DNA of 64,000 nucleotides from Daphnia carinata (Eukaryota; Arthropoda; Branchiopoda; Diplostraca; Daphniidae): positions 3,348,001 to 3,412,000 of the forward strand of contig NC_081336.1 in the NCBI RefSeq assembly GCF_022539665.2, written 5' to 3'. The notes below the pieces were generated by a model, which worked only from the letters and a program-made list of their open reading frames with translations, made no database searches and was not told the DNA's origin. Positions within the stretch are counted from its first letter, which is position 1, and each line of letters opens with the position of its first letter. Positions 40,591 through 51,888 of the stretch are shown piece after piece. A program made the position numbers and the translations under genes.

Positions 40591-40676
40591 GTCTTCTTAG
40601 CTCAGTGGCAGAGCGCTGGTCTCGTACGAAACGAAAAGCAAACCAGATGTCGGGAGTTCTATCCTCTCAGAAGGCA
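40591..40676 (+). tRNA. tRNA-Thr(CGU) with 14-nt intron (candidate)
   Basis: The sequence folds as a complete cloverleaf. The 7-bp acceptor pairs GTCTTCT with AGAAGGC (one G-U). The D arm is GCTC/GAGC, the anticodon stem CTGGT/ACCAG with loop CTCGTA-A, the T stem GGGAG/CTCTC, and the discriminator is A. The anticodon CGT is at 40623-40625. Fourteen extra bases (40627-40640) lie exactly between positions 37 and 38, the canonical nuclear tRNA intron site. Box A (TAGCTCAGTGG) fits consensus. Box B is imperfect because position 57 is T rather than a purine, and no T4 terminator follows closely. It may be a functional gene or a recently decayed one. Confidence 0.65.
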
Positions 40677-42158
40677 TATTTCAAAATCCGTTACCGTAAA
40701 GGGAATTGATGTGTAGTAACTAGATGAATATATAGTTGATGTAGTTTTTTCTGTTATTCAATGGACAGCCCAGCGAAGTGATCATTCTGTCTGAATTTAG
40801 TTTGGGCCTCGAACGATGAGCAGCCATGGCAAAAGAATCGGTGTTTCTTTCTTTTTGAGTTCGTTCCCATCGTGTCTTAATTGAACTGTAATTGAATCTT
40901 TAGGCTATGAAAGCGTTATTTTAGTTGCTTCCGGTCATGTTTTCTCGCTGTTTTCATCCAATCTTTTTTAAGTCGAACCAGACAAATGTGGAAGCATATA
41001 GAATTTCTTTTAGTGTAATTACGAACAACTGCCCAAGCCAAAAATGCACAGAAATGGTAGAGAAACCGCTGAAATGAAAAGCTATCCTTCACTTATCGTT
41101 CAATGTTATATAACAGGATTGAAACCAATGACCTTCCATTGGCATTAAAAAAAGGTAGCTTTAATGTTGGGGAAATACGTGCAGTGACGTCAAAATTTGA
41201 AAAAAAGAACGGGTTGGCCTGGGGTTTTTTCAAACGTTGACCTATATAATTCTCTTTCACTTTATTACCATAAACGATTACAAAAATCCTATCGAAATCT
41301 ACTAGAAAACATGACATACGTGAACACAATCCAATTCGTTGGCCATAATGACATTAAAGTCGGTCATTATACGAGAACGGAAAAACCCCAACGCCGAATG
41401 CTGCCCTTTCATAAGATATCGCCAATGCATTCTCGTTCCTCAATATTGACTGCCAGAGCTTTTCTCTTTTCTTCATTAGAGCCGGAAATGGATTGACCAT
41501 TTCATTATTATACAAAACAAACTGCGTCGTCAGGGAGGGGTTGGCTCAATCGAAATTATGGCATCAATATGGGAGTCATGGAAGAAAGTGAACGCAGATC
41601 AGAGGCCTCACCACGATCGTGAAAGCCAAAGCCCGGAAACGCTGTATGTGGATTTCGCTCCGTCGTGAACGCGACCCCGATGATACATGATAAACCGATA
41701 TGGGATTGGCGCGGTGTAAATGAATTAAAGACTTGAATCCAAATTTTACGCTTAGAAAATCTGTTGTCGTTTTGCTCCTCGTACGTTATTGATTTGGAAG
41801 ACGTTTTTACGATTTGCGCATGTTTCTTTGTTTAAAAAGATAGGATTTTAGGGATTAAGGGCAGGAAAGAAAACTAGGAGATCGAGATGAAGATGTGGGC
41901 CGGGTATTTTTTTTCAACGAAATAGTCGTCATTTTCAATTGTAACACACAAGTATTAAGTTTGCACCCAAATATGTATTTCTCAAGAATAATATAACTTT
42001 TTATACAAGTGATAAATAAATATTAACGGTACCCATTAGGGTCAAAATCAATCATGTGATGTTCGATAATAAATAAGGTATTGGTGTTTGCTGAGCAAAG
42101 GGGGGCAGGGCGTTAAGCAAGGACGTTATGCTAGACGTTAACGTACTTTACCAACAAG

Positions 42159-42439
42159 TTAACCGAAAAGCCAGCCGGGGAATCTTTGTGGGCTAGCATC
42201 GCGAATGAATCGAGCGTGATGGTAGTTAACGGCAGCGAATTTAGCGAACTCCTGCACACCTGCCATTGTCGTCGTAATGCATAGGATGGCAAAAACAAAC
42301 ATCATAAGAACAATTTCCTGTAGAAGAAAAAAAAACAATTATTTAACGTATAACAATAATACTTCCATCGCATCAGAGATCGATACAAGTATAACGTTAA
42401 ATGAATGTCCTGTAGGAAAACGAGAATTACCTTATTCAT
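42159..42439 (-). pseudogene. Small secreted-peptide gene, copy A (frameshifted)
   Basis: Same two-exon structure as the intact copy at 62 kb. Exon 1 coding part 42439-42431 (MNK) has donor GTAATT; exon 2 is 42318-42159 after acceptor CTACAG. Exon 2 has 160 bases where the intact copy has 159. An extra base near 42300-42302 lies inside the signal-peptide core and throws the frame. Downstream of it the peptide is still conserved (AGVQEFAKFAAVNYHHARF, then SPQRFPGWLFG and TAA). Either copy A is a recent pseudogene or the base is a sequencing/assembly error. TATA box and leader are retained. Confidence 0.7.
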
Positions 42440-42546
42440 GATGAGGTATAATGGTGGTTTTTTTTAAGATTGAATATTGCTTCAGTAGTTGTTCTGCGCT
42501 CTTCGACTGTGCGGATTGTGATGAAAAGGTCTTTGCGCACCTCGCA

Positions 42547-42554
42547 TTTATATA
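42547..42554 (-). promoter_or_regulatory. TATA box of peptide gene copy A
   Basis: TATATAAA on the minus strand, 108 bases upstream of the ATG, in a context shared with copy B. A TCATCA-type initiator-like motif lies about 30 bases downstream in both copies. Confidence 0.6.
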
Positions 42555-42770
42555 CCTGCCGAAGGTACGATACGTGACTTTTTTTTTTCTTTTTTCGCCA
42601 ATTCGAAGTTGCATTTCTCCTCACGCTCCTAAAGTTTTCCAGCTGGTTCAAGGCCTCTGGGATTCCCCAACAAATAAAGTCATTATAACTAGAATGAAAC
42701 GCAGCGGATTACAGTTGCAGGTTGGCGTATTCCAATACTCAAATGCTCTCCATTGTGACACGTACGCAAA

Positions 42771-44702
42771 ACCTGTTCTTTCCCATTCAGATTTGAACAC
42801 TGGTGATGTGTGTACCTTACGTGTAAAAATATTTTTGCTCGACCGAAGGCATTTGTCGCTTAAAAGTCTGATTTTTTTTTCTGCAGCACTTGCCGAACGT
42901 ATAAGTGAAGCAGTCAAAGCCTCTCGACCAGATTTTAAAACACCCTCCCAAATACATAATCTGTTAAAGCACTTGTTTGTTGATCGCTATTAGCAACCAT
43001 TTTGCTGCAACACATTAGAATTAGCTGCCATCCTTTTCTTTTTGCGTACTGTATAAGAGGAGCGACCATGAGCTGAATAGGAAAAGCGTCCCGAGAATTT
43101 TCGTAAATAATTTACCTAATTGGAATGCGTTTCCAACAGCCTAAGACCACTCTTGCACGTAGCAACGTATATTTCATTTGACCCCCACCCTAAGATAATA
43201 ATTTCATTCATTTGACCCCTTTTATTTTGAAAGATAATAATCGTAAGCAGTAAGGTGTGTTTACTGTCTTCTTTGCAGGTACAATGTTATGGGAGGCAGA
43301 ATCACGGTAAGATGAACACATTTTTTTGGAACGACCTTGCGTTTTATGAATATCTTTCACAATATTTTTTTTCTTTGCAATGGAAATAGCAATAAGGTCA
43401 ACATTGTGCCCATATCTCGAATCGTTCGTCTTCCATCATAGGGTGAATTACAGAAGGTAAAGATTTAATTACATAAATCTCACAAGCGATTTAATGATAC
43501 AGTAGTTGAATTTGGCAGGAGGGACATCGCGTGCGATAGAAAAACAAAAATGTATACAATAGTACAATAGTCAATATTACATTTTTATACAGGTTGCATA
43601 AGGGTTGGTTGTTTTTCTGTTTGCGTATATCGGACGGGTTTGACAATAACGTCCTTCAGCCATAAATGGAAATGGCTGGAAACGTGGGGAAATACGCAAA
43701 ATGGCGTTTAAAATTTAAGTGAGCTCTTTTAGTCTGGGCATACTGACCTAGATATTTGTGTTTCCATTTGGCTAGCGTAGTCTATTAACGGCATTACAAC
43801 AGCTCAAAAAAAGATGTAGATTACAAGCAAACAAACAAAATAAAGAACGTGATAATTCAGCACCAAATCCGTTGACAGGTGACATTGAAATTCTTCGGAG
43901 ACATTCCAATTCTGTCCGTCTCCTCCTCCATGTTGGACTACGCCAATGGTCTGTGCCGAAAAGTTTTTTTTACCTATCCATTGAGCGTCTATTTTTCATA
44001 GCGATTCGCTGTCTCGGCAGCCGTGCGTAACATATCTGGTGGTATCCCGTGACCTTCGTGCACGGATGGAATTGTTTAACTCGTAGGATTACTCGACTTC
44101 CCATTTACTGCTGTTGCCAACGTCGAAAGAGACAATCTTGACGGCCAACGCCGATTATGGGCAGGACCCTTGATAGTGAAGGACTTCAGCTTTGCTATGT
44201 GTTCGTTCATGACTGCATTAACAACCTATTAGTCTCACAGAAAAACCTGTACATTTGGAATTGCGACTAACCATTTTTACTGAGTACATTCTTCTGGCCA
44301 TTGTGGCACAGCATTTTGTTCAATCCTGCAAATATTATGGCACCTATGAGGACAAGAAGAGATTAAAAGTTTTCTCTCATTTGATTCTATAATATTTGTT
44401 GTATTTATTGCACAACATACCACGAAAAACTCTTGTCATGGGCAGCTGCCTCTAAGTACTTGAATAAGTAATGTTTTAACACTTAGAAAGTTTGGCAAAA
44501 GCGGTTGGGATCGAAAATAGTATCAGCCCCACTGGCAAGAATCTAGACGTAAAGACTCGTTATTTGCAATATTAACAATTGTACAGATGACAGATGGGGT
44601 TAACCATAATATGGAGAAAAAGATTGGTAGCTGGTTATTCTGGCCAAACTATGGAAGAGAAGGATTGATTTTGTTTTCAAAGTCCAGCACTTTTCTTATT
44701 CT
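42771..44702. other. No confident gene; possible decayed coding fragments
   Basis: Short plus-strand stretches look protein-like but are interrupted by stops. One is near 43879-43998 (FFGDIPILSVSSSMLDYANG in one frame). Another is near 44090-44230 (LLDFPFTAVANVERDNLDGQ, then WAGPLIVKDFSFAMCSFMTA). I do not recognise a family and cannot join them into a gene. A short repeated motif (ATTTCATTTGACCCC-like) occurs twice near 43170-43220. Confidence 0.3.
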
Positions 44703-44820
44703 TAAGTCGGGCTTATTTAGTCGGGTTTAAAATTTTTCTGCAAAAACAGGCACTCATCGGAATTAGTTGAATATCACAGGATATACTCTAAATTGAATGC
44801 TGATTCTCGGAAAATTGTCT
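44703..44820 (+). repeat. Partial MITE-like end plus flank at the outer left boundary of the palindrome
   Basis: This stretch contains the TIR-like text AAGTCGGGCTTATTTAGTCG and then about 80 bases resembling the DNA just outside the foldback element in the right arm (54680-54770). It is a diverged, truncated third copy, lying exactly where the left palindrome arm begins. Confidence 0.6.
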
Positions 44821-45320
44821 TTTTTTTCATTAAGTTAAATGGAGCAATATCGATGCTTTCTTCAACTGTAAATCATATCCTATAGTCATCAACTACATGA
44901 AATTTGGTAATTCCATTAATTTCTACCCTTTGCTTCATTCTTATCTCAAACTACGAATCTCTCCTGTCCCGCCCTATATTCTGTAGACCGTCGGATCACT
45001 ATTTTGTGGCAAAGAGAACAGAAGGCAAACCCTTCCAACGATAAAGATTTTAACTTTTGATCGGTATTTAATAGTAGTTGAATCGATTTGAAATCGGCCA
45101 AAATTGAATTGATACGTTTCTTTACAGATTTGTTTGATATATACCTTTTTTATTATTTGCGTTCAGCTTTATACTGATTTGAAGGAACAGCTTTAGACTT
45201 TATTTAGAATATTAAACTCATAGCAATGGTAGCTGACATTTACGAAATGGCATTTGTGTCCAGGAGAGGCGGTGAAAGACATTTGTAAATAAAGTAGTGG
45301 TAGGAACTGTTACACACCAG

Positions 45321-45458
45321 ATGGCCGTAGACAAACGAGGCACGAAGAAGTCAACTGATCGGTTTGTGGCCTGTATTTTCGGACGCTTCTTTTTATCGCT
45401 AACTTTCTTTATTTCAACAATCACCATCTACATGTTACAACCGGTCAGCTTAAAATGA
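45321..45458 (+). CDS. Small membrane-anchored ORF, left arm
   Basis: A 45-codon frame with a basic N-terminus (MAVDKRGTKKSTDRF) and one hydrophobic segment (FLSLTFFISTITIYML), ending QPVSLK. The mate at 58149-58289 keeps the frame despite indels upstream of it. It resembles the cytoplasmic tail plus anchor of a type II membrane protein, or the first exon of one. No family is recognised, and shared sequence between arms is not evidence of selection. Confidence 0.3.
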   Translation: MAVDKRGTKKSTDRFVACIFGRFFLSLTFFISTITIYMLQPVSLK

Positions 45459-46638
45459 AGACTGAGTTCAATTTCTCGTCAAAGGGTAAAGAAGTATTAA
45501 TAATCGTTGTTTAACACCATGTCATAAAGTATACACTTTCTTTTGCAGGTTACAATAAACCCACTCATTTACACATCGCATTGTTTCCTGTTATATCTCG
45601 TTCAGTTCGTCACATGTAGACGATTGAGATGTGACGTTGTTGATCATGTAAATATTTTGCTTGCTGAAAGTGCATTTTACAGATGAATGTGGGAGCTGGG
45701 CTTCCACTTTACAATGGCTGCCATCAAACTTTTATTCAGGTGATTAATTATGTAATGGTCCCATTTATTGCTATAAGTTTTAGCATTTATGTTTAGGTAT
45801 CTGCATTTCTGGTTCAACATAAGTTCAAGGAGAGCTTTATAGTAGGAAAGTGAAACCGTAAGTCAAACAAAGCCAGTGGTAAATCCAACGATGACCTTTT
45901 CTGATTTTGTGTGATAATAACAAAAATGCTGTGTTAAAGTATGTTCTATTTACGTAGTCGTAACGAATCGCCGAATCGGTAAAGCCAAAAATGTTAGTTG
46001 CCGATCATTAATGTAGAGGCAACTGCATGTAAGTAGTTGAATCACTTTTGTCCCTACTGCTTGAAGATCCATTCGAGCTCAGAAACTTCTAGATAAAACC
46101 TAATAGCTGAAGGTTGAAGTTTCTACTTTAACAGGTTGTGAAGGTTAAACAGGCTGTGTTTGATGGAATTGTTAAAAATGAACTGATCAGACAACCTTGG
46201 GAGAGAGGTAACCAAAATGGTTATTGCTGCCTTGGGATTAGAAAACAATTCATCTGCTGTGATACTTTTGAAAATTAAGTACCTTTTATTTGTTTATTGC
46301 ATTAGAGTTTACTTGTTGTGCTAACTGGAAACCTTTATATTTTATTATTGCCTTTCTTTTAGATATTATGGAAGGCTTAATGATCTTAGCGATTTTCACC
46401 AGGCTTTATGGAATCAAAGGGAGATCTCACGGCATGAATTACCCTAATCGTCGAACTGGAAAAATTTAATGCGATTAACAGCTTCAGACCATTAACAACC
46501 TGTAACTATTTAGCAACGACGCATGGCATTTGTCACTAGGATAGGCATTGAATTCAGTTGCACATAAGGTAGGTTTGGAAACTAGCAGACCAGGTGGCGA
46601 TGAAGCTGAGGTACACTAGGGAGGCTGCACAAAAGATG

Positions 46639-47070
46639 GCGTTGGTGTAGCTTTTTTTTACTTTATTTGAGCGAAAGCTCAAACTCCAAATATGAAGTAT
46701 AAAGTTCTAACCAAAAATTTGTCGAAAATAAGGATTGTTGAAGAACACGCTCAAGAGATGGCGTTGATTGTTGAAGAACAAGCTCAAGAGATGGCGTTGA
46801 CCGTTGAAGAACACGCTCAAAAGATGGCGTGGACTATGCGGAAATCGGTCAAGAGATGGCGTGGAGTATGCAGAAACCACTCGACAGATGGCGTTGGTTA
46901 TTGCAGAAACCGCTCAACAGATGGCGTTGGTTGTTGCAAAAACCGCTCAACAGATGGCGTGGATTACTGCGAAAACCGCTCGGCAGATGGCGTGGATTAC
47001 TGCGAAAACCGCTCGGCAGATGGCGTGGGTTGTTGCTGAAACCGCTCGTCAGATGGGATGGAAGATTGCT
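46639..47070 (+). repeat. 33-bp minisatellite, left arm
   Basis: About ten units start with GATGG(CG) at 46757, 46790, 46823, 46855, 46887, 46920, 46953, 46986, 47019 and 47052. An isolated unit near 46645 is separated by about 90 bp of inserted sequence. Most units are 33 bp; two are 32 bp. A 33-bp unit encodes 11 residues (AQEMALIVEEH or AKTARQMAWIT), but the 32-bp units break the frame. Confidence 0.88.
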
Positions 47071-49103
47071 TAGAGTACCTTCTTTTGCCCTAAATTTTTT
47101 TTTATTTTCAGACGTCTTGTTTTCAAGAAATTTCATTGTCTTTATAGGGTATTCACTAATTAAATATCAAGATCACCAAGCAAAATGAGGATGTGAAATT
47201 TCATTTGCCGCAAGTCGGTATAAAAGTTTGAATAACCATTGGGAAAAAATCATGTTTTGTGTCTAAAAGTATTTACGATTTCTTTTGCAGGTCCGTATAC
47301 GTACAATCCAGTTTCCACGCTGCAATGTTCGTAGCTGTGTTCCGTCCAATTTGTTTTGTCGAGCCATTAGTGAAGTCAAGTTCTTTGTCAATGAAAAAAC
47401 TTGCTGATAAGGCATTCTTGAGATGATTCAAGCCAAAAGAACTTATGAATTTTAATGGCTTCCAGCAATCTGTTGGTTTGATAGGTAATATTGTATTTTT
47501 TTGTTGGCTATAATTGCTACCATTTTCCCTTAGGTTTCAGCATTTTTGGTTTACTAGAGACGTTTATATGGACAGCTTTATAGTAATAGAATTTGAACAG
47601 TTCAGTCAAAGGAACTCCAACGTTTATCGTGTTATGGAGTTTCATCACTGCCGTGGTAATAATAGATATGCTGGTTTTCTTTATGCATGATAGCAGTTGA
47701 AACTCAATGCAAATGTTCTTAGGTGTAACAGGTTGTGCTTGTTGGATGCTTAAGTTATGAGCTGCCAAAATTGACCTTTTCTGGTGGTTTTATGCTTTTT
47801 TGTCTGGCAGATGTGGCCTTAGTACCAGTGAGTCTTGTTTCTGTGTAATGAATTACTTTGAGAATATGTCTACTAATGGTAAATTAACCAGAAATTAATC
47901 TGTTTTTGCCATTAGATGGGCATTTGAGACTGAGAATATGTGAGATTCTACATGGACTGATTTTGAAAAGCTGCAGTACCATCTTGGGATTTAGTCCTTG
48001 TAAGTTTTTTTTTTAACAAATGTGTTGTTCACCGCCTTGATTGTGTTTATTCTACGCAGAAGGCGAAACGTCAGCATGTTGCTGACGTAACAACCATGAT
48101 ACAGGTTGTACTTATGTATAAGTGTCGAATGGGGCATCGTAATTCATTTGCCATTGATACGCATATAGGAAGTACCAAACTTTTCGGCATGGTTGTGGTT
48201 GACATGGTTGTAGGTTCAGTAGGTATTAGCAAAAAAATGATAAACTTGAAGCCCAAGTAACGCCATCGGTTTCAGTTGGCTATAGTTGGAACCGATGCTC
48301 AACCGTTAAGCTGTGTGTTACATTCATCTGTTCTATGTTTCTTAGTATTGCAAAGAAAAAAAAATCGGGGTTATAATACTTTCGGTGGGAAAGTAATTGC
48401 CGCTTGACGGAAGTGACAGATCATTATTAAGTTATGGGAAAAACTGGTAAACAAGACACAGTGTTTGTCAATAAAGCAGTCGGACAAGTGGAGTTCCGTA
48501 ATTGTATTTAAAAAACAACTTGTCGCAGTCAATCCATAAAACTTTTTAAGTTGGTGCTGTTACGTTACTCCCAAATATACCTTTCAGTACATTGTGTAAT
48601 ATGTCCAAACCCAGGTAATTTTAGATCAAAGTTTTCACAATATACCTTTTATTTTAAAACATCGTTACAGACTGGATGATTTGATTCTACTGATATGGGA
48701 AAACTTGATTGTCAAAAATTGTCACTGAGTTAAAACAAAAAAATCAAGAAGTTCAATGACACTTGGTTGGTATCAGACGTGAAGGAATTTGATCAGCTTA
48801 ACCTAGCTCGCCAAAGTATCAATCCATTCAAAAGGTTTAAAATTTATGTTGCTGTGATGTGCAAGTTGTCACCTAAAACATTTGGTGCAAAAATCAAACG
48901 TTGTGACGTTTGGTACAAAATCGTTATCGAATACGTATTTACACCGATTTAAACACGAACAGTTCGATTTTCTAGCAAATACTCGGTGTATTTCAAAAAT
49001 GATTAACTTCATAACAAGAATAGCAATTTTCCCGGAATCAGCATTCCATTTTGCGCATATCCTGTGATATTCATCCAATTCCGGTGAGTGTCAGTTTTTT
49101 CAG

Positions 49104-49371
49104 AAAATTTTTTTAAGCCCGACCGAGAAAAGTCGGGCTTATTTAGTCGGGCTTATTCAGTCGGTCTTAAAATTTTTTCGCTCAGTGTATGTAGAAAATT
49201 AGCTAGAAATGTGACCGGTAGATGGCGATAGAAAAACAGAAAACCATTTTACTGTCCTCGCCATGTACCGATCACATTTCTAGTTAATTCTCTACATACA
49301 CCGACCGAAAAAAATTTTAAGCCCAACTAAATAAGGCCGACTTTTCTCGGTCGGGCTTAAAAAAATTTTTT
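49104..49371. mobile_element. Foldback MITE-like element, left arm
   Basis: About 268 bp whose two halves are imperfect reverse complements over about 120 bp each. The ends carry AAGCCCGACCGAGAAAAGTC and its complement flanked by A/T runs. The inner arms carry GTATGTAGA(A/G)AATTA and AGAAATGTGA. No coding capacity, so a non-autonomous TIR element or its relic. It has an identical-position mate in the right arm. Confidence 0.75.
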
Positions 49372-49591
49372 GTATGTATTTATGGCAATCCGTTTTACAT
49401 AAAAAAAAAAAAAAAAAAATGGCGGAAAAAAAATAAAAAATCGCACTTTTTTCTTTTTTTCCGACACGTAGCCATCTACCGCTCAGACTCATTATTACTG
49501 GCGTAGGCAATTTCAGTCCATTGGATGCCATTCGCAGTTAGTTCAGTAGCGTGGATGGAGAATAACGCGTGGCTGGAGGAACAATTGAAAA

Positions 49592-50323
49592 ATGGATAAG
49601 ATAATACAACAAAAGGATGTTAAGTATAAACATTATTATATTTGTTTTGAATTATTAATTATTGTTTATTAGATCAAATTATGGACCTGCAGGCTCAATT
49701 ATTGCAACAGCACAAAATATTAGATAACAGCAAAGCTAAGGATGGAAAGGCCTAATACATAATGATTCTATTTATTTGCTTTTATTCATTTGTGTTTTGT
49801 AGCTCAAAGTTTGAGTCTACAAGCTCAGCTAGGGGAAAAGAACAAATTGGAACGGAACAGTTTCCAAACAGTGAAGGAGGTTTTTCCAAACTCAAACCTA
49901 ACTGAACATGAGGATGAATTGGCATTAGGCGAACACAGTCAGGTACCTAAACTTTTCAAATAAGAATTCAAAATAAGTATAGAATTTTAACAAACAATTA
50001 TTTATTGTTTAGTTATTCAGTCTACCACCTGACAGTGTGTTAAATTTAAATTCTGTTAGTGCTGCACAAAAAGAATTGTTAGTAATAAGCCCATGCAGTG
50101 AAGGAAGTGAACAATTGTGGGACCGTATTTGGGCCGAAAATGGGTGTGGTACGGAAACCAAGATATGGCACAAGTTCAACATGAAACATGGATTAGGTAC
50201 TTTTCGGTTTTATGTCTATGGAAAAAGTATTTTTAATGCTATTATTTTGCATTCACAGAATTTAATGGGGGATCAAATCAAGTCTGGAAGTGTTACAGGA
50301 TGGAAGAGTCAGCCTACAGATGA
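49592..50323 (+). pseudogene. Five-exon palindrome gene, left copy with two lost splice donors
   Basis: Counterpart of the intact gene at 53456-54187. Exon equivalents are 49592-49619, 49673-49744, 49803-49942, 50013-50196 and 50259-50323. The exon 1 donor reads TTAAGT instead of GTAAGT and the exon 2 donor reads GAAAGG instead of GTAAGG. The later donors (49943, 50197) and all four acceptors are intact. The coding frame is otherwise open, with at least one substitution (Leu for Ser after QKE). The transcript would be mis-spliced, so I call it a pseudogene created after the inverted duplication. Confidence 0.6.
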
Positions 50324-50381
50324 AAAAACACTGAGAGTGCATTACCATTAAGGTATGAGGTAAAGTAATAGAGTATGCACA

Positions 50382-50582
50382 TTGTCTAATGAGAAGTACC
50401 ATCTTGTGTTAATAAATCCAGTACAACAGCAATCCTTTATAGTTCTGTCACAGCTAGAAACCTCAAATAATTCTGCTTCTCTGTCTAAAGAACAACTTGT
50501 CCTTTACGTTCAGAGTGTTGGGGAAACTGGGTACTTAAATGGCCCTAAAGATGTTTTAATTTTGCTGTCATTGCAGAGATGA
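50382..50582 (+). CDS. Unidentified 66-codon frame downstream of the palindrome gene, left copy
   Basis: Frame MSNEKYHLVLINPVQQQSF to VLILLSLQR; the mate is at 53197-53397 with one Ser/Pro difference. It lies in the same direction as the five-exon gene, 60 bp after its last exon equivalent. It might be an extra exon, UTR or chance. Further open stretches with plausible splice sites follow (to about 51110). No family is recognised. Confidence 0.2.
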   Translation: MSNEKYHLVLINPVQQQSFIVLSQLETSNNSASLSKEQLVLYVQSVGETGYLNGPKDVLILLSLQR

Positions 50583-51074
50583 ACATCATACATGGACTCT
50601 TTAGGTATGAAAGGATTTTTCTTCAAATAGTTTTGAATTTATGACGAAGAATTTCTCCTCCTTTTTGCCAACCAGGTCTAATCTACCAAAAAAAATTTTA
50701 TCCAATAGGAAAGGATTTTCATGTACTGGGAACACAACTATCAACAATGCAACATTGTACAGGTGCTAGTTTATCATTCAAGAGCCTTATACAATGATGT
50801 TAATCTGCAATTTGTATGTCCTTCCCCAAGCTTCCACCAGAAGTTGAATCTATGAGTCATGTAAGTTACATGATCAACAGTTGATATGTTTAACGGTGTT
50901 GTTTTTCTTTTCTCAATATAGGTTAATAGTAACATTGGATCTGAAAAAATTCTTGGTTGGGGCAAGACACTGATAAATTGTATTGATTGGATGGATGACA
51001 TGATATTTCTATACTTAATTCGGATTCCCCAGACGGTATTTGATATTAAAAAAATTGAAGTGCATATCTGGGCT

Positions 51075-51425
51075 CCCTTCTTTTCTGAAGCCCCGTTTCC
51101 CCTTGACTCGTAATAAGCCCGTAGGGGGTCATGCCCCTACTGTACGGTATATATAAAAACAACATATACCGAGGTTTGGAGGGCTCTGGCCGGAAAGGGG
51201 ACGTGGGGTGCCGCTTAGTCCGATGATGTGTTCACGGAGGGCGATGTGGCTACCCACAAATCCGAACTAAAGGTTAATCGCTCCTGTAAAAATGTTCCAA
51301 ATCTTCAGCTCTTCTTCCGGCTTCTCTTAGCCAATCACCGGGTAATCTCCCCGGTGGGTCAACAAGGCAGTGTCTCCCCCTGCCTGGGTTGACGGCAACT
51401 TTTGAAAGGGCTATTGTGCCTTTTT
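51075..51425 (+). repeat. GC-rich structured block, left arm
   Basis: About 350 bp with much higher GC than its surroundings. It contains a hairpin (CGGTATATAT...ATATACCG around 51146-51172), a CACCGGG...CCCGGTG-type hairpin near 51337-51357 and GGCAG/CTGCC pairs near 51365-51387. An AATAAA at 51464-51469 follows. The mate is at 52365-52715. It could be the 3' UTR of the arm gene or part of a mobile element. It matches no rRNA or snRNA that I know. Confidence 0.5.
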
Positions 51426-51718
51426 AAAGTTGCAAAAATAATTGTAATGTGCAGAGAATTGTCAATAAATTTTTTTTAATTAAATTTTTTTGCAAAATTT
51501 GTTTCCTCCATTGTCTGTGTTCACACATTACATTTATCAACTTTTTTTTTATTCAGCTTGCGCAATTCAATTTATTGTTTTTGCCACCGTTGTATCGTTT
51601 ATCTGTAAGTATTCAATTATTATTTATTACACTTTTTGAATTCATGAACTTAGACAAGGAACAACGTGTAATACCTTGATATTTTCTGAAGTAATTTTGT
51701 ATTTGTATATTGTTTTAC

Positions 51719-51787
51719 TGGCACGGGAATCGATCCTCAGACATTCAGCGTGCAACGCCGATGCTCTAACATTGAGCCACGAGATAT
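51719..51787 (-). repeat. tRNA-Ala(UGC)-like module
   Basis: The minus strand gives a D arm GCTC-AATGTTA-GAGC and an anticodon stem TCGGC/GCTGA around loop GTTGCAC (anticodon TGC). A decayed T arm with GATCGATTCCCG follows. The acceptor ends do not pair, so this is a tRNA-derived pseudogene or SINE head, not a tRNA gene. Confidence 0.6.
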
Positions 51788-51888
51788 ATATAAAATTTTT
51801 ATTATCGCATATCATATGTTATCGTCTAGGATGTTTATGCAGTCTTTCACAACTATATGTTTATCTTTGTATTGCTTTTATAATGTCC

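Larger units (their letters stand above)
41085..42770. repeat. Direct duplicate segment, copy A
   Basis: This segment matches 61170-62710 in the same orientation. One block begins with the shared text around 41113-41135 and 61180-61202 (an 'ataacaggattgaaacc' stretch). Another covers the small secreted-peptide gene and its promoter. Similarity is patchy in between, so it is an old segmental duplication. Copy A lies left of the giant palindrome and copy B right of it. Confidence 0.75.
44839..51610 (+). repeat. Left arm of giant palindrome
   Basis: About 6.8 kb that reappear as the reverse complement at 52145-58888. Paired positions in the inner part add to about 103,779, so the axis is near 51,890. 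The inner part (roughly 47-51.5 kb) is almost identical to its mate. The outer part (44.8-46.7 kb) carries many substitutions and indels. It contains a copy of the five-exon gene, a foldback element, a minisatellite and a GC-rich block, each described separately. Confidence 0.93.

Noticed and set aside
42451-42993. 180-codon plus-strand open frame
   Set aside because: It lies antisense over the promoter and leader of the peptide gene copy A, has no recognisable motif and is not open in the duplicate copy B.
46692-47188. Several overlapping frames over the minisatellite, on both strands
   Set aside because: Tandem repeats with unit lengths of 33 and 32 bp create long open frames automatically. 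The frame shifts within the array argue against an intact protein in the left arm.
48071-49078. Matching frames in both arms (for example 48071-48256, 48767-48952, 48869-49078 and mates)
   Set aside because: Conservation between near-identical palindrome arms is copying, not selection. None has a recognisable family or splice context.
51075-51425. Ribosomal RNA, snRNA or LTR in the GC-rich block
   Set aside because: No match to conserved rRNA or spliceosomal RNA motifs that I know, and no terminal repeats or polyprotein nearby.
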